Of a DNA stretch of 64,000 bases, positions 32,784 to 42,260 are shown in pieces (position 1 is the stretch's first letter; each line of letters opens with the position of its first letter). The position numbers and the translations under genes are program-made. The notes below the pieces were generated by a model. The model saw only the letters and a program-made list of their open reading frames with translations, made no database searches and was not told where the DNA came from. This DNA comes from an uncultured Gammaproteobacteria bacterium (lineage in GTDB: Bacteria > Pseudomonadota > Gammaproteobacteria > Arenicellales > Poriferihabitantaceae), in NCBI GenBank assembly GCA_947259885.1, contig CAMYNW010000005.1, positions 1 to 64,000 on the forward strand, written 5' to 3'.

Positions 32784-33725
32784 TTACCTACCACTAAGGC
32801 GGCGCAGTGCGGTTTTGGCAATCCTTTTTATTCCGATTCCTATTCCGATTCCTATTCCGTTGCCTGTCGTATTAGAAATGTCACCTTGTTGTTTCCGAAC
32901 TAGCTCTACCCTGACCTCATTCAACTCGTTTTCGAGTGCGCGTAACCGGTCCGTCCCGGCAGCAACATAGCCGCGATAGGCTTCTGGCACCTTCGCCAAC
33001 ATATACTTTCGTATCACCTCAAGATCCTGCTCTCGTCCGGTAATTGCCGCTTCAGATAGCGTATTCCCTTGGTGGATTCGGTAGTATAGAAGTTTGTCCT
33101 GGTCAAGATAATGCACGCTATCGGGAAAAGCCAACATTAATCGAAAAATATAGTCATAGTCATGCAGATATCTCAGGCTCGAAAATTTCCCAACTTTTTG
33201 CATCGCATGCCTGGTCATAAACAAATTGGATGTAGTGACCATCAGATTCCCCTGCAGGAATCCAGTATAGAGGTCTGCCTGTTCAAAGTAGAATTGGCGG
33301 TTCCGTTGGTGCCACAGGTTCCATCCGAACTCAGGGTCGCTGAACTCAATGCCGTCGTCGGAAATCGGGATCACATCTGAAATTATGCAGTCCGCTTGAT
33401 GCTCAAGGGCATGGGCCAACAACCTTTCCAGTCGGTCCAGAGTATAGACATCATCAGAGTTCAGGATTGACACATAGTCACCACGGGCGATACCTAGCCC
33501 TCGGTTAATGGTATTGAACGCGTCCTGGTTCTCTTGAAAAGTATAAGACAACCTAGCATCATCATAGGAGTGAATCACCTCCGCAGTGCCGTCTGTAGAT
33601 CCATCGTCAACGATCACTAATTCAAGATCCTCTATGCTTTGCTGCAGTACCGAGTCGATCGCCGCACCGATAAATTTCTCATGGTTATAGGCTGGAATTA
33701 CGACCGATACGAGAGGTGAGGTCAT
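32784..33725 (-). CDS. Family 2 glycosyltransferase with Gly-Ile repeat tail
   Basis: A GT-A transferase of 313 residues: PLVSVVIPAYNHE at the start, VDDGSTDGT (about 41-49), and the metal-binding SILNSDDVYT (about 92-101). The start at ATG 33725 is chosen because the upstream TTG at 33767 would overlap the previous gene by 38 bp, and residue 2 onwards begins the conserved strand. Near the C-terminus five hexanucleotide units encode a Gly-Ile run (GIGIGIGIGI) before a basic tail (KRIAKTALRRLSGR) that may touch the membrane. It is the second gene of the minus-strand glycan cluster. Confidence 0.88.
   Translation of the reverse strand: MTSPLVSVVIPAYNHEKFIGAAIDSVLQQSIEDLELVIVDDGSTDGTAEVIHSYDDARLSYTFQENQDAFNTINRGLGIARGDYVSILNSDDVYTLDRLERLLAHALEHQADCIISDVIPISDDGIEFSDPEFGWNLWHQRNRQFYFEQADLYTGFLQGNLMVTTSNLFMTRHAMQKVGKFSSLRYLHDYDYIFRLMLAFPDSVHYLDQDKLLYYRIHQGNTLSEAAITGREQDLEVIRKYMLAKVPEAYRGYVAAGTDRLRALENELNEVRVELVRKQQGDISNTTGNGIGIGIGIGIKRIAKTALRRLSGR
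32829..32858. repeat. Hexanucleotide microsatellite inside the GT2 gene
   Basis: Five consecutive 6-bp units alternate TATTCC and GATTCC on the plus strand, so it may also be read as two and a half 12-bp units. Because the unit is a multiple of three, gain or loss alters the number of Gly-Ile pairs and not the frame. Confidence 0.85.
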
Positions 33726-33729
33726 AAGT

Positions 33730-36063
33730 TTAGCCCTTACCGCCCAGTTTGCGGAAACCGTTAACAAACTTAGAAATTTGGCTGCCTATTAGAAAGGGTT
33801 TACTGGATTTAATATGTTCAAGCTCACGTCCCATGTCGGCAATCCTATGTTCCAGACGCTCCAGCCTGAACTTCTGTTCTTCATTTACTGCTTTTGTTGA
33901 TTGCAGATCCAGTATTGCCTGGCGTTCTTTAACTAGAAACCGGCTGTAAGCGAGGGCGTACTCCATCGACTTCACGATTGCAATCTCAATGTCGACAAAG
34001 TATGCATCTTGCGTATCTAAGACGTGCGGCTCTGATAAATCAAATTCCAATTTTGGAAAATCGGTTATAGCTACCCAGGTGGCAAACTTTCCCTCAACAG
34101 AAAATTCCGCGCTGGTTGAAACACAATGATTGGCTATTTCTTCAGCCCCTTCGAGTTGCCAAAGAATCTGCTCTCTACCCTGAATCACCTGCACAAGCCT
34201 GATTGCATTGATCTGAAAAAATCCAACGCCGGATGGTTTTCGTATATCAAAGGGATCAAAGCGAATACTCTCAATAATAGTTGCGCCGTCGAGAGAAAAA
34301 CGAAGAGCGTTAATTTCTGGATCAGGTGTTACCTCCACGGTGGTTTTTTTTTGCTCAGTAAATTCTTCATTTCGTGCCCGCCATAACACACTCGGATGCA
34401 CGCTCTCTGTGCCATCATTGAATTCAAAAACTGTCGCGAGTAGTTGATTGACGTCCGACGAATCGCTTGCCCTGGCTATGGCCTTCTGAAATCGATTTTC
34501 CTGCTGCGTGAACTCATCTAGATGCTCATTCAATTGCATCGAATTGATATGAAAACCATATTCTACGAAATCGCGCACCGTCTGGAGTTCCAGCCATCCG
34601 AGGAAGTCTTTTAAATAAATCCAGTTGCTGACGATGAACGTCAGCAACGCGCGGAACAGCAAAAATTCTTTGGTAAGAGTCCAGTCGATCTGCCATTCAC
34701 GATCAAATGGCTGCCAGGCACCATGCTCATCGATAATGATGTTAATAGGCAACAGATCAATATGGAGCGAACCCTCTTTTTCCTCACGACCCAGGTACTG
34801 ATAGTATTCATTTAGCATCTGGTCGAATTCGTTACGACGAACGTAAATCAATATTGTACGCAGCCACTGCGCCGCAAGCAGGTCTCCGCGAATAAAAGGT
34901 TGTTCTTCGAGCTGTTGTCGGATGCCGGAATCCGGAATAGCTGAATCAATCACCAATGGATACTTAAGCACCTTGTCTTTAGCGGCGGGCTTAGTCGTCG
35001 TCACCGCATAGCTGTTTTTCCGAGACTGGCCTGGCCCATGGCAAAAATCGAAATCCTGTACCCGGTGGACGGTCGCCGGATCCTCAGCCATCAGCATGCA
35101 GAATGAATTTGACACCTTACCCAGAAAATTACCGGCACTCGCCGCCTGCCAGCAGATCATTTCTGTAGGCGTTCTTGGCGTCGGCGCAAAGTAATCACGC
35201 GAAATAATTCCCTCCAGGTGATTTGCGGCATGGGGATTTTGGTAGACGTAATCCTCTGCTAACACCACTCGCGGTATCTTGTAATCAGGAAAAGGATAAC
35301 TGAAAGCAACGTTGTCAAACCCAACTTCCTCAATTAATTGTCGCCATTCCGCCTGGCTATAAGTCGCTATGCCCGCTGACTCTCGATAGCCATTTATCCC
35401 TATATATCGCTTTGCATAATGATCCTCGTGCGCGCCCAGCATGTACTTGAGTCCAAGCCGGTTTTCAATCGCAACCAGAATTGCACCAGTTTGGTTGAGG
35501 CGCTTTCGGGACTGACCGAGGATGGTCTTTGCGGCGGCGCCATCACTTTCAGTGTCTGGATGAAACTTGCTCGCGTATTCAATCACGCCTACAAACAGTA
35601 TCAGGTCGTAGTAGTCCTCTGGAAATTCCAGATCGTTGTAGTTTGCGTTGATAACCCGCACATTATCGAGGTCCCGACAGCGCATGGCACCGAGTTCAGC
35701 TCGTACAGCGCTCCCTTCGACGGCGTCTACCTGTTTTCCGAGTTCTCCCAGATAACGCGATATAGCACCGCAACCGGACCCAAGCTCGAGCACCCGAGAG
35801 ACCGAATCCAAATTGAACGGGCGCAGCAGATTTGAGCGATCGCCGGAAAGGTGGTACTCACTGGGCCAGTCAACTATCGCTGCTTGAAGCTCGTCGGAGC
35901 GAGTGCTGAGGTCCGTGGCTGCGTTGAGTACTTGGTGCAGATACCGCTCTGTTTCAGCACCATCAGAATAGGCAAACGAATCAACGCTGCTGTCGCCGAC
36001 TACGAACGTCTTTTGGTCCGTTGCGGAAAGCTGATTTAAAGAAATGATGTCTACCATCGCCAA
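33730..36063 (-). CDS. Large SAM-dependent methyltransferase-containing protein of a glycan cluster
   Basis: A 777-residue protein. Residues 85-200 form a class I methyltransferase: VLELGSGCGAISRYLG at 91, VDAVEGS, and the motif after it (YDLILFVGVIEYASKF). Residues 200-500 resemble the extension found in methyltransferases beside glycosyltransferases (IISRDYFAPTPRTPTEMICW, HIDLLPINIIIDEHGAW). The last 70 residues form a coiled coil (LQSTKAVNEEQKFRLERLEHRIADM). It might methylate and cap the growing chain, which Wzt-type exporters recognise, but this is inference. It is the first gene of the minus-strand cluster; the next begins 4 bp after its stop. Confidence 0.75.
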   Translation of the reverse strand: MAMVDIISLNQLSATDQKTFVVGDSSVDSFAYSDGAETERYLHQVLNAATDLSTRSDELQAAIVDWPSEYHLSGDRSNLLRPFNLDSVSRVLELGSGCGAISRYLGELGKQVDAVEGSAVRAELGAMRCRDLDNVRVINANYNDLEFPEDYYDLILFVGVIEYASKFHPDTESDGAAAKTILGQSRKRLNQTGAILVAIENRLGLKYMLGAHEDHYAKRYIGINGYRESAGIATYSQAEWRQLIEEVGFDNVAFSYPFPDYKIPRVVLAEDYVYQNPHAANHLEGIISRDYFAPTPRTPTEMICWQAASAGNFLGKVSNSFCMLMAEDPATVHRVQDFDFCHGPGQSRKNSYAVTTTKPAAKDKVLKYPLVIDSAIPDSGIRQQLEEQPFIRGDLLAAQWLRTILIYVRRNEFDQMLNEYYQYLGREEKEGSLHIDLLPINIIIDEHGAWQPFDREWQIDWTLTKEFLLFRALLTFIVSNWIYLKDFLGWLELQTVRDFVEYGFHINSMQLNEHLDEFTQQENRFQKAIARASDSSDVNQLLATVFEFNDGTESVHPSVLWRARNEEFTEQKKTTVEVTPDPEINALRFSLDGATIIESIRFDPFDIRKPSGVGFFQINAIRLVQVIQGREQILWQLEGAEEIANHCVSTSAEFSVEGKFATWVAITDFPKLEFDLSEPHVLDTQDAYFVDIEIAIVKSMEYALAYSRFLVKERQAILDLQSTKAVNEEQKFRLERLEHRIADMGRELEHIKSSKPFLIGSQISKFVNGFRKLGGKG

Positions 36064-36284
36064 AGGCGGATCAATGGTCTTACAGAGTGTCTCCCCTGAT
36101 AGACGGTATTGGAAGCTGCGGTGGAATTGGTGGCCGGAATTTTATCCGATCATGGTCTAAGTTGATACGCGGCTAGTGCCCCAGTGATTCTCTGTTTCAC
36201 CGTCTATCCAGGATTGATTCGGCTGTTGAAACGGTTAAACTTACGCGCTCCTGTGAATTATCCATTTTTGGATGGAAGTTTTGT

Positions 36285-38327
36285 ATGAAGAAGCTACTCC
36301 CAGCGACCATTTCAATCCTCCTGTATTTCGGCGCAGCTCAGCCTGGAATTGCGGCCACGGTGGCCATTGTAGACACCGGCCTCGATCCAGGCGTACTTGG
36401 GGGCCGTATCGTCGCTCCGGGTTTCGACTTCTTCAACAACGATGCCGAGGCCATCGATGACCAGCCGGGGCAACATGGCACCTCTTCTGGTGTAACAGCG
36501 GTGAATGCGGCGCCTAATATCGGTTTGTTACCGGTTAAGGCCTATGGCAGCAATTTTGAAACCTCATCGGCAATTCTCGGTCAAGCATTCAATTTCGTAG
36601 CGGGGCAGGGAACACGTGCCACGGCCCACACCATCGGCAGCATTACAAATACCAGCCTGGGCGCACTGCAGGCTGTGACTAATTCAGGTTCGATTCTGGT
36701 TATCCAGGCTGGTAATGCTGCTGCGCCCGGGCCTACGGGTGATGCACGCCAGGTACCCAACCTGGGCGGCAGAGGCATTATTGCCGGGGGAATTTTAGGT
36801 GGCGAAATCTGGTCCGCCAGCAATCGTGCAGGAAATCTCCAGGATCATTACCTGGTGGCCGATGTCAGAGCAGACATAAACGGCTGGGTGGGCACCTCCA
36901 TGTCGACGCCGCGTATTGCCGCGGTGGCTGCTTCGGTAGCCGAAGCGTTTCCCTTTCTATCCCCGCAACAGGTCGTACAAGTAATGTTTGACAGCGCGAG
37001 AGATCTCGGTGCGCCCGGCGTTGATTCCACCTACGGTCATGGACAAGTGGACTATAACGCCGCGGTTTCAGCCATAGGGGAAGGCACTATTCCCGCCGGT
37101 GGTGGCGGTGACGGTGGTGGCGGTGGTGGTGGCGGTGGCCCAGGCATCGCAATAGCTGCTCTCGGAATCGGCGGCGTGGTTGCTTACACCATGAAGAATA
37201 AAAAAGAAGATCTTAAAAAAACGATCTTTATAGATAAGTACGGTCGTGCGTTTAATATTGATCTCTCTTCTAGAACCACTGTCCAAGGTAATACATCGGT
37301 GTTCGGCCTGTTTAACGCGCGCCAGAACCCATTCACTGTTGTAGAGATGGCGAAATCCGAGACGATGCAATCTATTGCGTTTGTCGATAGACCCTTCGAT
37401 ATAGACACGTTTAATTTGGATCCGACTGTCGATGAAAGCCGTCGGATTGGGTTTAAGCACTTTATTGACAGCGGTAATATGGACTATTCCATGGGGCTGA
37501 ATACAGACCTGAGTGACGACTTTGGCGCATTATCGCTAGCGGGCGAATCCACCTTTGCGCCCGACCCCAGTCGGTTCCTTTACAACCAAATGTTTACCAC
37601 TCCGGTCTTGGGTTATTCATCCCAAGGCTCTACTTTTCGCTTAGGCTGGGATGATGGTGGGCAGCACAGCCATCGACTAGGTCTCGCGGTGATCGATGAC
37701 CAGCGGGAGTATGGCGTTCAGAGCAATAGCGTCTTGTATGAAAACCGAGTGGAAAAAGAGCGGGTTAAGCTCGGATTTCAGCTTGGCGCATTGATTGAAG
37801 ATGGCAACCTATTTGGCGGTTCCTCTGACGGGGCGTTCAGCGCCAACAAGACCAGTACCTATTACCTCGGCATCAATGGCGCCTGGAGTCTGACTCGTGA
37901 TGTTTCACTAATCGGCGGTTACTTTCAGGGTTTGAGCGAGGTGGACGAATCTGATCGAGCCCTGCTGGACGAGTTTTCGGATATCCGCACCGAAGGATAC
38001 GGCTTCGGCCTGCTGGTTAATAATGCATTTTCGCCGAGAGGAAGTTTCGGGATTTCGTACTCCAGTCCAATGCAAACCACATCGGGCAGCGCCCGTCTGA
38101 CGTTACCAACATCTCAGAATAGGTTCACCGGAGAAATCGGATACGAATCATCTACCGTATCATTCAACGATGCAGATCAGGAACAGATTATCGAGGCCTA
38201 CTACGGCTTTGCGTTGTCACCTAAGAGCGACTTGTTTGCCCATTTTTCCTATACAAAAAATCCGGTAAGCGAATCCGATCTGGATCACGAGCAGACATTT
38301 TATGTCGGCTGGAAAAGGGCGTTTTAA
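36285..38327 (+). CDS. Subtilisin-like serine protease fused to an outer-membrane barrel (autotransporter)
   Basis: A 680-residue exported protein. A signal peptide (about residues 1-23, cut after GIAA) leads straight into a compact subtilase (S8) domain with all catalytic residues: Asp30 in VAIVDTG, His64 in QHGTSSG, Ser205 in GTSMSTPR, and the oxyanion Asn near 144 (QAGN). A poly-Gly linker (about 272-285) precedes a hydrophobic Gly-rich segment, then a C-terminal domain of about 350 residues with alternating strands ending in Phe, as outer-membrane barrels do. The protease domain is only about 230 residues, small for the family, and lacks a visible pro-peptide. It stands alone between divergent neighbours. 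Confidence 0.82.
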   Translation: MKKLLPATISILLYFGAAQPGIAATVAIVDTGLDPGVLGGRIVAPGFDFFNNDAEAIDDQPGQHGTSSGVTAVNAAPNIGLLPVKAYGSNFETSSAILGQAFNFVAGQGTRATAHTIGSITNTSLGALQAVTNSGSILVIQAGNAAAPGPTGDARQVPNLGGRGIIAGGILGGEIWSASNRAGNLQDHYLVADVRADINGWVGTSMSTPRIAAVAASVAEAFPFLSPQQVVQVMFDSARDLGAPGVDSTYGHGQVDYNAAVSAIGEGTIPAGGGGDGGGGGGGGGPGIAIAALGIGGVVAYTMKNKKEDLKKTIFIDKYGRAFNIDLSSRTTVQGNTSVFGLFNARQNPFTVVEMAKSETMQSIAFVDRPFDIDTFNLDPTVDESRRIGFKHFIDSGNMDYSMGLNTDLSDDFGALSLAGESTFAPDPSRFLYNQMFTTPVLGYSSQGSTFRLGWDDGGQHSHRLGLAVIDDQREYGVQSNSVLYENRVEKERVKLGFQLGALIEDGNLFGGSSDGAFSANKTSTYYLGINGAWSLTRDVSLIGGYFQGLSEVDESDRALLDEFSDIRTEGYGFGLLVNNAFSPRGSFGISYSSPMQTTSGSARLTLPTSQNRFTGEIGYESSTVSFNDADQEQIIEAYYGFALSPKSDLFAHFSYTKNPVSESDLDHEQTFYVGWKRAF

Positions 38328-38355
38328 ACACCTTTTTACTCCTCTTTAAGCGGGC

Positions 38356-39960
38356 TCAGCTCAGCGCCGGGCCTGCTAGTGCCAGGGCTTTACCCTCTTC
38401 ATTGTCCTGATACTGCTTGAAGTTCTCAATAAATAGACCAGCCAGCTTCTTGGCCTTCTGATCCCACTGGTGTGCCGACGAATAGGTATCTCGGGGATCT
38501 AATATACCGTCGTCCACTCCCGCCAAACTGGTTGGAATCGAGAGCTGAAAGTATGGCACCAATTTAGTTTCGGCCTGATCAATCGAATCGCTCAGGATCG
38601 CATCGATAATGCCTCGGGTATCCTGAATCGAAATCCGGTTTCCACTGCCGTTCCAGCCGGTGTTCACCAGATAGGCCTTGGCACCGGCTGCTTGCATGCG
38701 CGTGACTAATACTTCCGCATATCGAGTTGGGTGAAGACTTAGAAACGCAGCCCCGAAACATGCGGAAAAAGTCGGTGTGGGCTCGTCGATACCCCGCTCG
38801 GTGCCGGCTAACTTAGCGGTAAACCCAGATAGAAAATGGTATTTGGTTTGATCTGGGGTCAATATCGAAACTGGCGGTAATACGCCGAATGCATCTGCCG
38901 ACAAGAATACAACTTTCTTGGCGTGCCCCGCCCTGGAGACTGGCTTAACGATGTTATCAATGTGATAAATCGGGTACGACACGCGTGCATTCTCGGTTTT
39001 CGCTCCATTATCATAGTCCACCGATTTATCTGATCTGACCACCACGTTTTCCAGTAATGCGTCACGGCGAATGGCGTTATAGATGTCTGGCTCGGCTTCG
39101 GCGCTCAGGCGAATTGTTTTGGCATAACAACCCCCTTCAAAGTTAAAGATACCGTCATCGTCCCAACCATGTTCATCATCCCCAATAAGTTTGCGCTTAG
39201 GATCAGTGGACAGCGTTGTTTTACCGGTTCCGGACAACCCAAAAAAAATAGCCGTGTCGCCATTATCGCCAACATTTGCCGAGCAGTGCATCGATGCCAT
39301 TCCACGAAGCGGCAAAAGATAATTCATCATAGAGAACATACCTTTCTTCATTTCTCCGCCATACCAACTACCGCCAATAAGCTGCATTTTTTCGGTTAGA
39401 TTGAACGCGACAAAATTTTCAGAGTTAAGCCCCATTGCCTGCCAGTCCTCGTTGGTGGTCTTAGATCCGTTCAGTACAGTGAAATCAGGCTCGAAGTTCG
39501 CCAGCTCTTCCGGGCTAGGACGAATAAACATGTTTTTGACAAAATGCGCCTGCCACGCAACTTCCATTACAAAGCGAACGCTCAATCGAGTATCCGGATT
39601 GGCGCCACAAAAGGCATCAACCACAAACAATCGATGATTAGATAGCTGCTTGACTGCGCATTGCTTTAGCTTTTCCCAGTTCTCTTGAGACAGGGGTTTG
39701 TTGTCGTTTTTACCCTGGTCGGACCACCAAAAAGTGTCACGGGTACTATCATCACGGACGATATACTTGTCCTTCGGGGATCGGCCGGTAAATACACCGG
39801 TATCCACCGCGACCGCTCCAGAGTCCGTGACAACCCCCTTTTCGAATCCGTTTAACCCAGGCAGTGTTTCTTCTTCAAATAGCTTCTCGAAACTGGGGTT
39901 ATAAATTATTTCCTTGGCGCCAGTAATGCCATAAGTAGATAAATCGATAGTTTGTTGCAT
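38356..39960 (-). CDS. pckA: Phosphoenolpyruvate carboxykinase (ATP)
   Basis: Converts oxaloacetate and ATP to phosphoenolpyruvate, CO2 and ADP: the first step of gluconeogenesis from C4 acids. The 534-residue protein has the kinase-1a P-loop [11 protein letters not shown] near residue 248, the metal-binding [13 protein letters not shown], the substrate-binding [11 protein letters not shown] near residue 58, and [11 protein letters not shown]. Length equals the ATP-dependent family. It is convergent with the subtilase gene and divergent from the LysW operon across 191 bp. Confidence 0.98.
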   Translation of the reverse strand: MQQTIDLSTYGITGAKEIIYNPSFEKLFEEETLPGLNGFEKGVVTDSGAVAVDTGVFTGRSPKDKYIVRDDSTRDTFWWSDQGKNDNKPLSQENWEKLKQCAVKQLSNHRLFVVDAFCGANPDTRLSVRFVMEVAWQAHFVKNMFIRPSPEELANFEPDFTVLNGSKTTNEDWQAMGLNSENFVAFNLTEKMQLIGGSWYGGEMKKGMFSMMNYLLPLRGMASMHCSANVGDNGDTAIFFGLSGTGKTTLSTDPKRKLIGDDEHGWDDDGIFNFEGGCYAKTIRLSAEAEPDIYNAIRRDALLENVVVRSDKSVDYDNGAKTENARVSYPIYHIDNIVKPVSRAGHAKKVVFLSADAFGVLPPVSILTPDQTKYHFLSGFTAKLAGTERGIDEPTPTFSACFGAAFLSLHPTRYAEVLVTRMQAAGAKAYLVNTGWNGSGNRISIQDTRGIIDAILSDSIDQAETKLVPYFQLSIPTSLAGVDDGILDPRDTYSSAHQWDQKAKKLAGLFIENFKQYQDNEEGKALALAGPALS

Positions 39961-40151
39961 TAAATTATTAAGGGATATTTATAAAAATGATAAGTAAAAA
40001 TTATGCATAGAGTGTATTAGTTTTTATCCTGTACTCGCAAGGTGGGCTGCTGCTAACAGCTATTAAATGAGCTTATGATAGGCGGGGAGTTGTTTCAGTC
40101 TGCAGCTGGGGTTACATTCCGCATCCCCGACAACCGTTAACGAAAATTATC

Positions 40152-40316
40152 ATGACCGAGTGTCCAGTATGTGGAGCCGAACTTTCGCTGTCCGAAGATC
40201 TGGTTAAGGGAGAGCTGCTTGAATGCGATGATTGCGGCACCGAACTCGAAGTTACCAGCCTTGATCCGCTCAAAGTAGAAGAAGCACCGGAAGCCGAAGA
40301 AGACTGGGGCCAATAA
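40152..40316 (+). CDS. lysW: LysW-type amino-group carrier protein with C-terminal Gln
   Basis: A 54-residue acidic protein, the length of Thermus LysW. In known systems LysW carries an amino acid on its C-terminal glutamate while LysX, LysZ, LysY and LysJ turn it into lysine or ornithine. Two zinc-binding CxxC pairs are present: Cys4/Cys7 and Cys25/Cys28. The conserved body follows ([16 protein letters not shown]), then an acidic tail ending EEDWGQ. Known LysW proteins end in EDWGE, with the last Glu side chain as attachment point; here the last codon is CAA (Gln). The gene is first in the operon, 37 bp before lysX. The call is secure from motif, length and neighbours. Confidence 0.93.
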   Translation: MTECPVCGAELSLSEDLVKGELLECDDCGTELEVTSLDPLKVEEAPEAEEDWGQ

Positions 40317-40353
40317 TCCAGACACGCTCCCAATTTATCGTCAAAAAGCTCTG

Positions 40354-41202
40354 ATGGCTACCATCCACGTCGGCTTTCTGCACTCTTTAGTGCGCAAAGA
40401 GGAAAAGCTTCTTCTCACTGAGTTCCGTAAGCGAGCCAATGTCAATTTGATAATGCTTGACGACCGTTCTCTGCAGTTCGACCTGCATACCAAGCCCGAG
40501 GCGGATGTCATCATCGAGAGAAGTATTAATCATTCTCGTGCGCTGCATGCCTTGCGACTTTACCAGAGTCTCGGAATTCCATGCGTCAACAGTTACCAGG
40601 TCTCCCAGACCTGCGGCGATAAGATTCTGACATCGGTAGCGCTGCGCGAACACTCTGTCCCGCAGCCTGACCTCCGCATCGCTTTCACAGAGGAGTCCGC
40701 CCTTGCGGCGATTGAGGATCTTGGCTATCCGGTGGTTTTAAAACCAGCGGTTGGGTCTTGGGGCAGACTGCTCTCAAAGATTAATGATCGGGATGCCGCC
40801 GAAACCGTGCTTGAACACAAGACTGTGCTAGGAAGCTATCATCACTCGATTTTCTTTATACAAAAATATGTTGCAAAACAAGGTCGCGATATTCGGGCTT
40901 TTGTCGTCGGTGATGAATGCATCGCGGCAATTTACCGCAGCTCGGATCACTGGATTACCAATACCGCACGCGGGGCTCAGGCCAGTAACTGCCCGGTAAC
41001 TCCTGAGCTTGCGGACATTTGCCTGCGGGCAGCGCGAGCTGTTGGGGGGGGCGTGGTTGCAGTCGACCTGTTCGAAAGTGATGGCGGGCTGCTGGTAAAT
41101 GAGGTCAATTACACCATGGAATTTCGTAATAGCATCGATACCACCGGGGTTAATATTCCCGGCAGTGTGATCGACTATATCTTGTCCCAGGCAAGCGCAT
41201 AG
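40354..41202 (+). CDS. lysX: LysX/ArgX-type ATP-grasp ligase that loads LysW
   Basis: ATP-dependent ligase that joins the amino group of alpha-aminoadipate or glutamate to the gamma-carboxyl of the LysW C-terminal residue. The 282-residue protein has the RimK-like ATP-grasp fold: [18 protein letters not shown] (about residues 125-142) as the nucleotide loop, [21 protein letters not shown] and the metal-binding [15 protein letters not shown]. The segment after it ([10 protein letters not shown]) lies where LysX and ArgX enzymes differ in amino acid preference; I cannot assign the substrate from it. lysY starts 1 bp after its stop. Confidence 0.92.
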   Translation: MATIHVGFLHSLVRKEEKLLLTEFRKRANVNLIMLDDRSLQFDLHTKPEADVIIERSINHSRALHALRLYQSLGIPCVNSYQVSQTCGDKILTSVALREHSVPQPDLRIAFTEESALAAIEDLGYPVVLKPAVGSWGRLLSKINDRDAAETVLEHKTVLGSYHHSIFFIQKYVAKQGRDIRAFVVGDECIAAIYRSSDHWITNTARGAQASNCPVTPELADICLRAARAVGGGVVAVDLFESDGGLLVNEVNYTMEFRNSIDTTGVNIPGSVIDYILSQASA

Positions 41203-41203
41203 T

Positions 41204-42232
41204 ATGCTCTCAGTATCTGTCGCAGGTGGCAGCGGCTACGGAGGTGGTGAACTGGTCCGGCTGCTGTTGTCCCATCCAGGTGTCAACATCAGTCAGGTCA
41301 CGTCCGAGCGATTTACCGGCAAGCCGGTAGCCAGAATCCACCCCAATTTAAGAGGTATAACCAACCTTAAGTTTTGCAGAATCGCCGACTTATCGCCCTG
41401 TGATCTCGTGTTTTTGTGCCTGCCACATGGTCACGCCATGAAGAATCTGGACCACTTTCAATCGCTTGCACCACGCTTGATTGATTTAAGTGGTGATTTT
41501 CGCCTCGACGACAGCGCTGCCTTTGAGAAATGGTATGGAGAGCCGCATGCATGCCCACTAAAACTAGGTGATTTTGTTTACGGTATACCTGAAGTCAATC
41601 GCGACAAGATCCGGGTTGCGCAATACGTAACCGGCGCGGGTTGCAATGCGACAGCTACCATTCTTGCCCTGCTCCCGCTTTGCCAGCAGGGGCTTGTGGA
41701 CCAGGCCGTTGTCGAAGTCAAAGCAGGTTCCAGTGAAGGTGGGAATAGTGCCAGTGACGCCAGTCACCACCCGGAACGCAGCGGTTCTGTGCGCTCATAT
41801 AAACCTACCGGGCATCGTCATGTGGCCGAAATGCAGATGGTCCTAGGTGAGACCGCAAATATTCATTTTTCCGCCACCTCAATCGAAATGGTGCGCGGAA
41901 TACTGGCAACTTCTCATGTGTTCCTGAATCAGGAACTGGATGACAAAGCGGTGTGGAAAATTTATCGGAAGGCGTACGGCGACGAGCGATTTGTGCGCAT
42001 TGTCAAAGAACGCAGCGGGATTTATCGCTACCCGGAGCCGAAACTTCTGTCTGGTACAAACTACTGTGACATTGGTTTCGAATCAGATCCTTACAGCAAT
42101 CGTCTGGTCGTCATCAGCGCTATCGACAACCTCATGAAAGGCGCAGCAGGCCAAGCGCTGCAAGCATTTAATCTGATGCATGGCTTTGCTGAAGATACCG
42201 CGCTGGAGTTTACTGGGTTGCATCCCATTTGA
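41204..42232 (+). CDS. lysY: LysY/ArgC-type N-acyl-phosphate reductase
   Basis: NADPH-dependent reductase that turns the LysW-linked acyl phosphate into the semialdehyde; homologous to ArgC. The 342-residue protein has the Rossmann motif VAGGSGYGGGELVRLL (residues 6-21), the catalytic cysteine in TGAGCNATATI near residue 148, and the active-site histidine in TGHRHVAEM near residue 206. It follows lysX by 1 bp, and the amidohydrolase gene starts 28 bp after its stop. Clustering with lysW marks it as LysY and not ArgC. Confidence 0.92.
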   Translation: MLSVSVAGGSGYGGGELVRLLLSHPGVNISQVTSERFTGKPVARIHPNLRGITNLKFCRIADLSPCDLVFLCLPHGHAMKNLDHFQSLAPRLIDLSGDFRLDDSAAFEKWYGEPHACPLKLGDFVYGIPEVNRDKIRVAQYVTGAGCNATATILALLPLCQQGLVDQAVVEVKAGSSEGGNSASDASHHPERSGSVRSYKPTGHRHVAEMQMVLGETANIHFSATSIEMVRGILATSHVFLNQELDDKAVWKIYRKAYGDERFVRIVKERSGIYRYPEPKLLSGTNYCDIGFESDPYSNRLVVISAIDNLMKGAAGQALQAFNLMHGFAEDTALEFTGLHPI

Positions 42233-42260
42233 TCGCACACCCACTGGTTCCCTTATTCCT

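Noticed and set aside
40302..40316. Frameshift as cause of the Gln-ended LysW
   Set aside because: Frame, length (54 residues) and the D-W-G tail are all intact to the last codon; only a single codon differs from the known end.
42180..42260. Longer N-terminus of the LysW-operon amidohydrolase
   Set aside because: It would overlap lysY and bury the catalytic cysteine; the GTG-TGT start exposes it as family members require.
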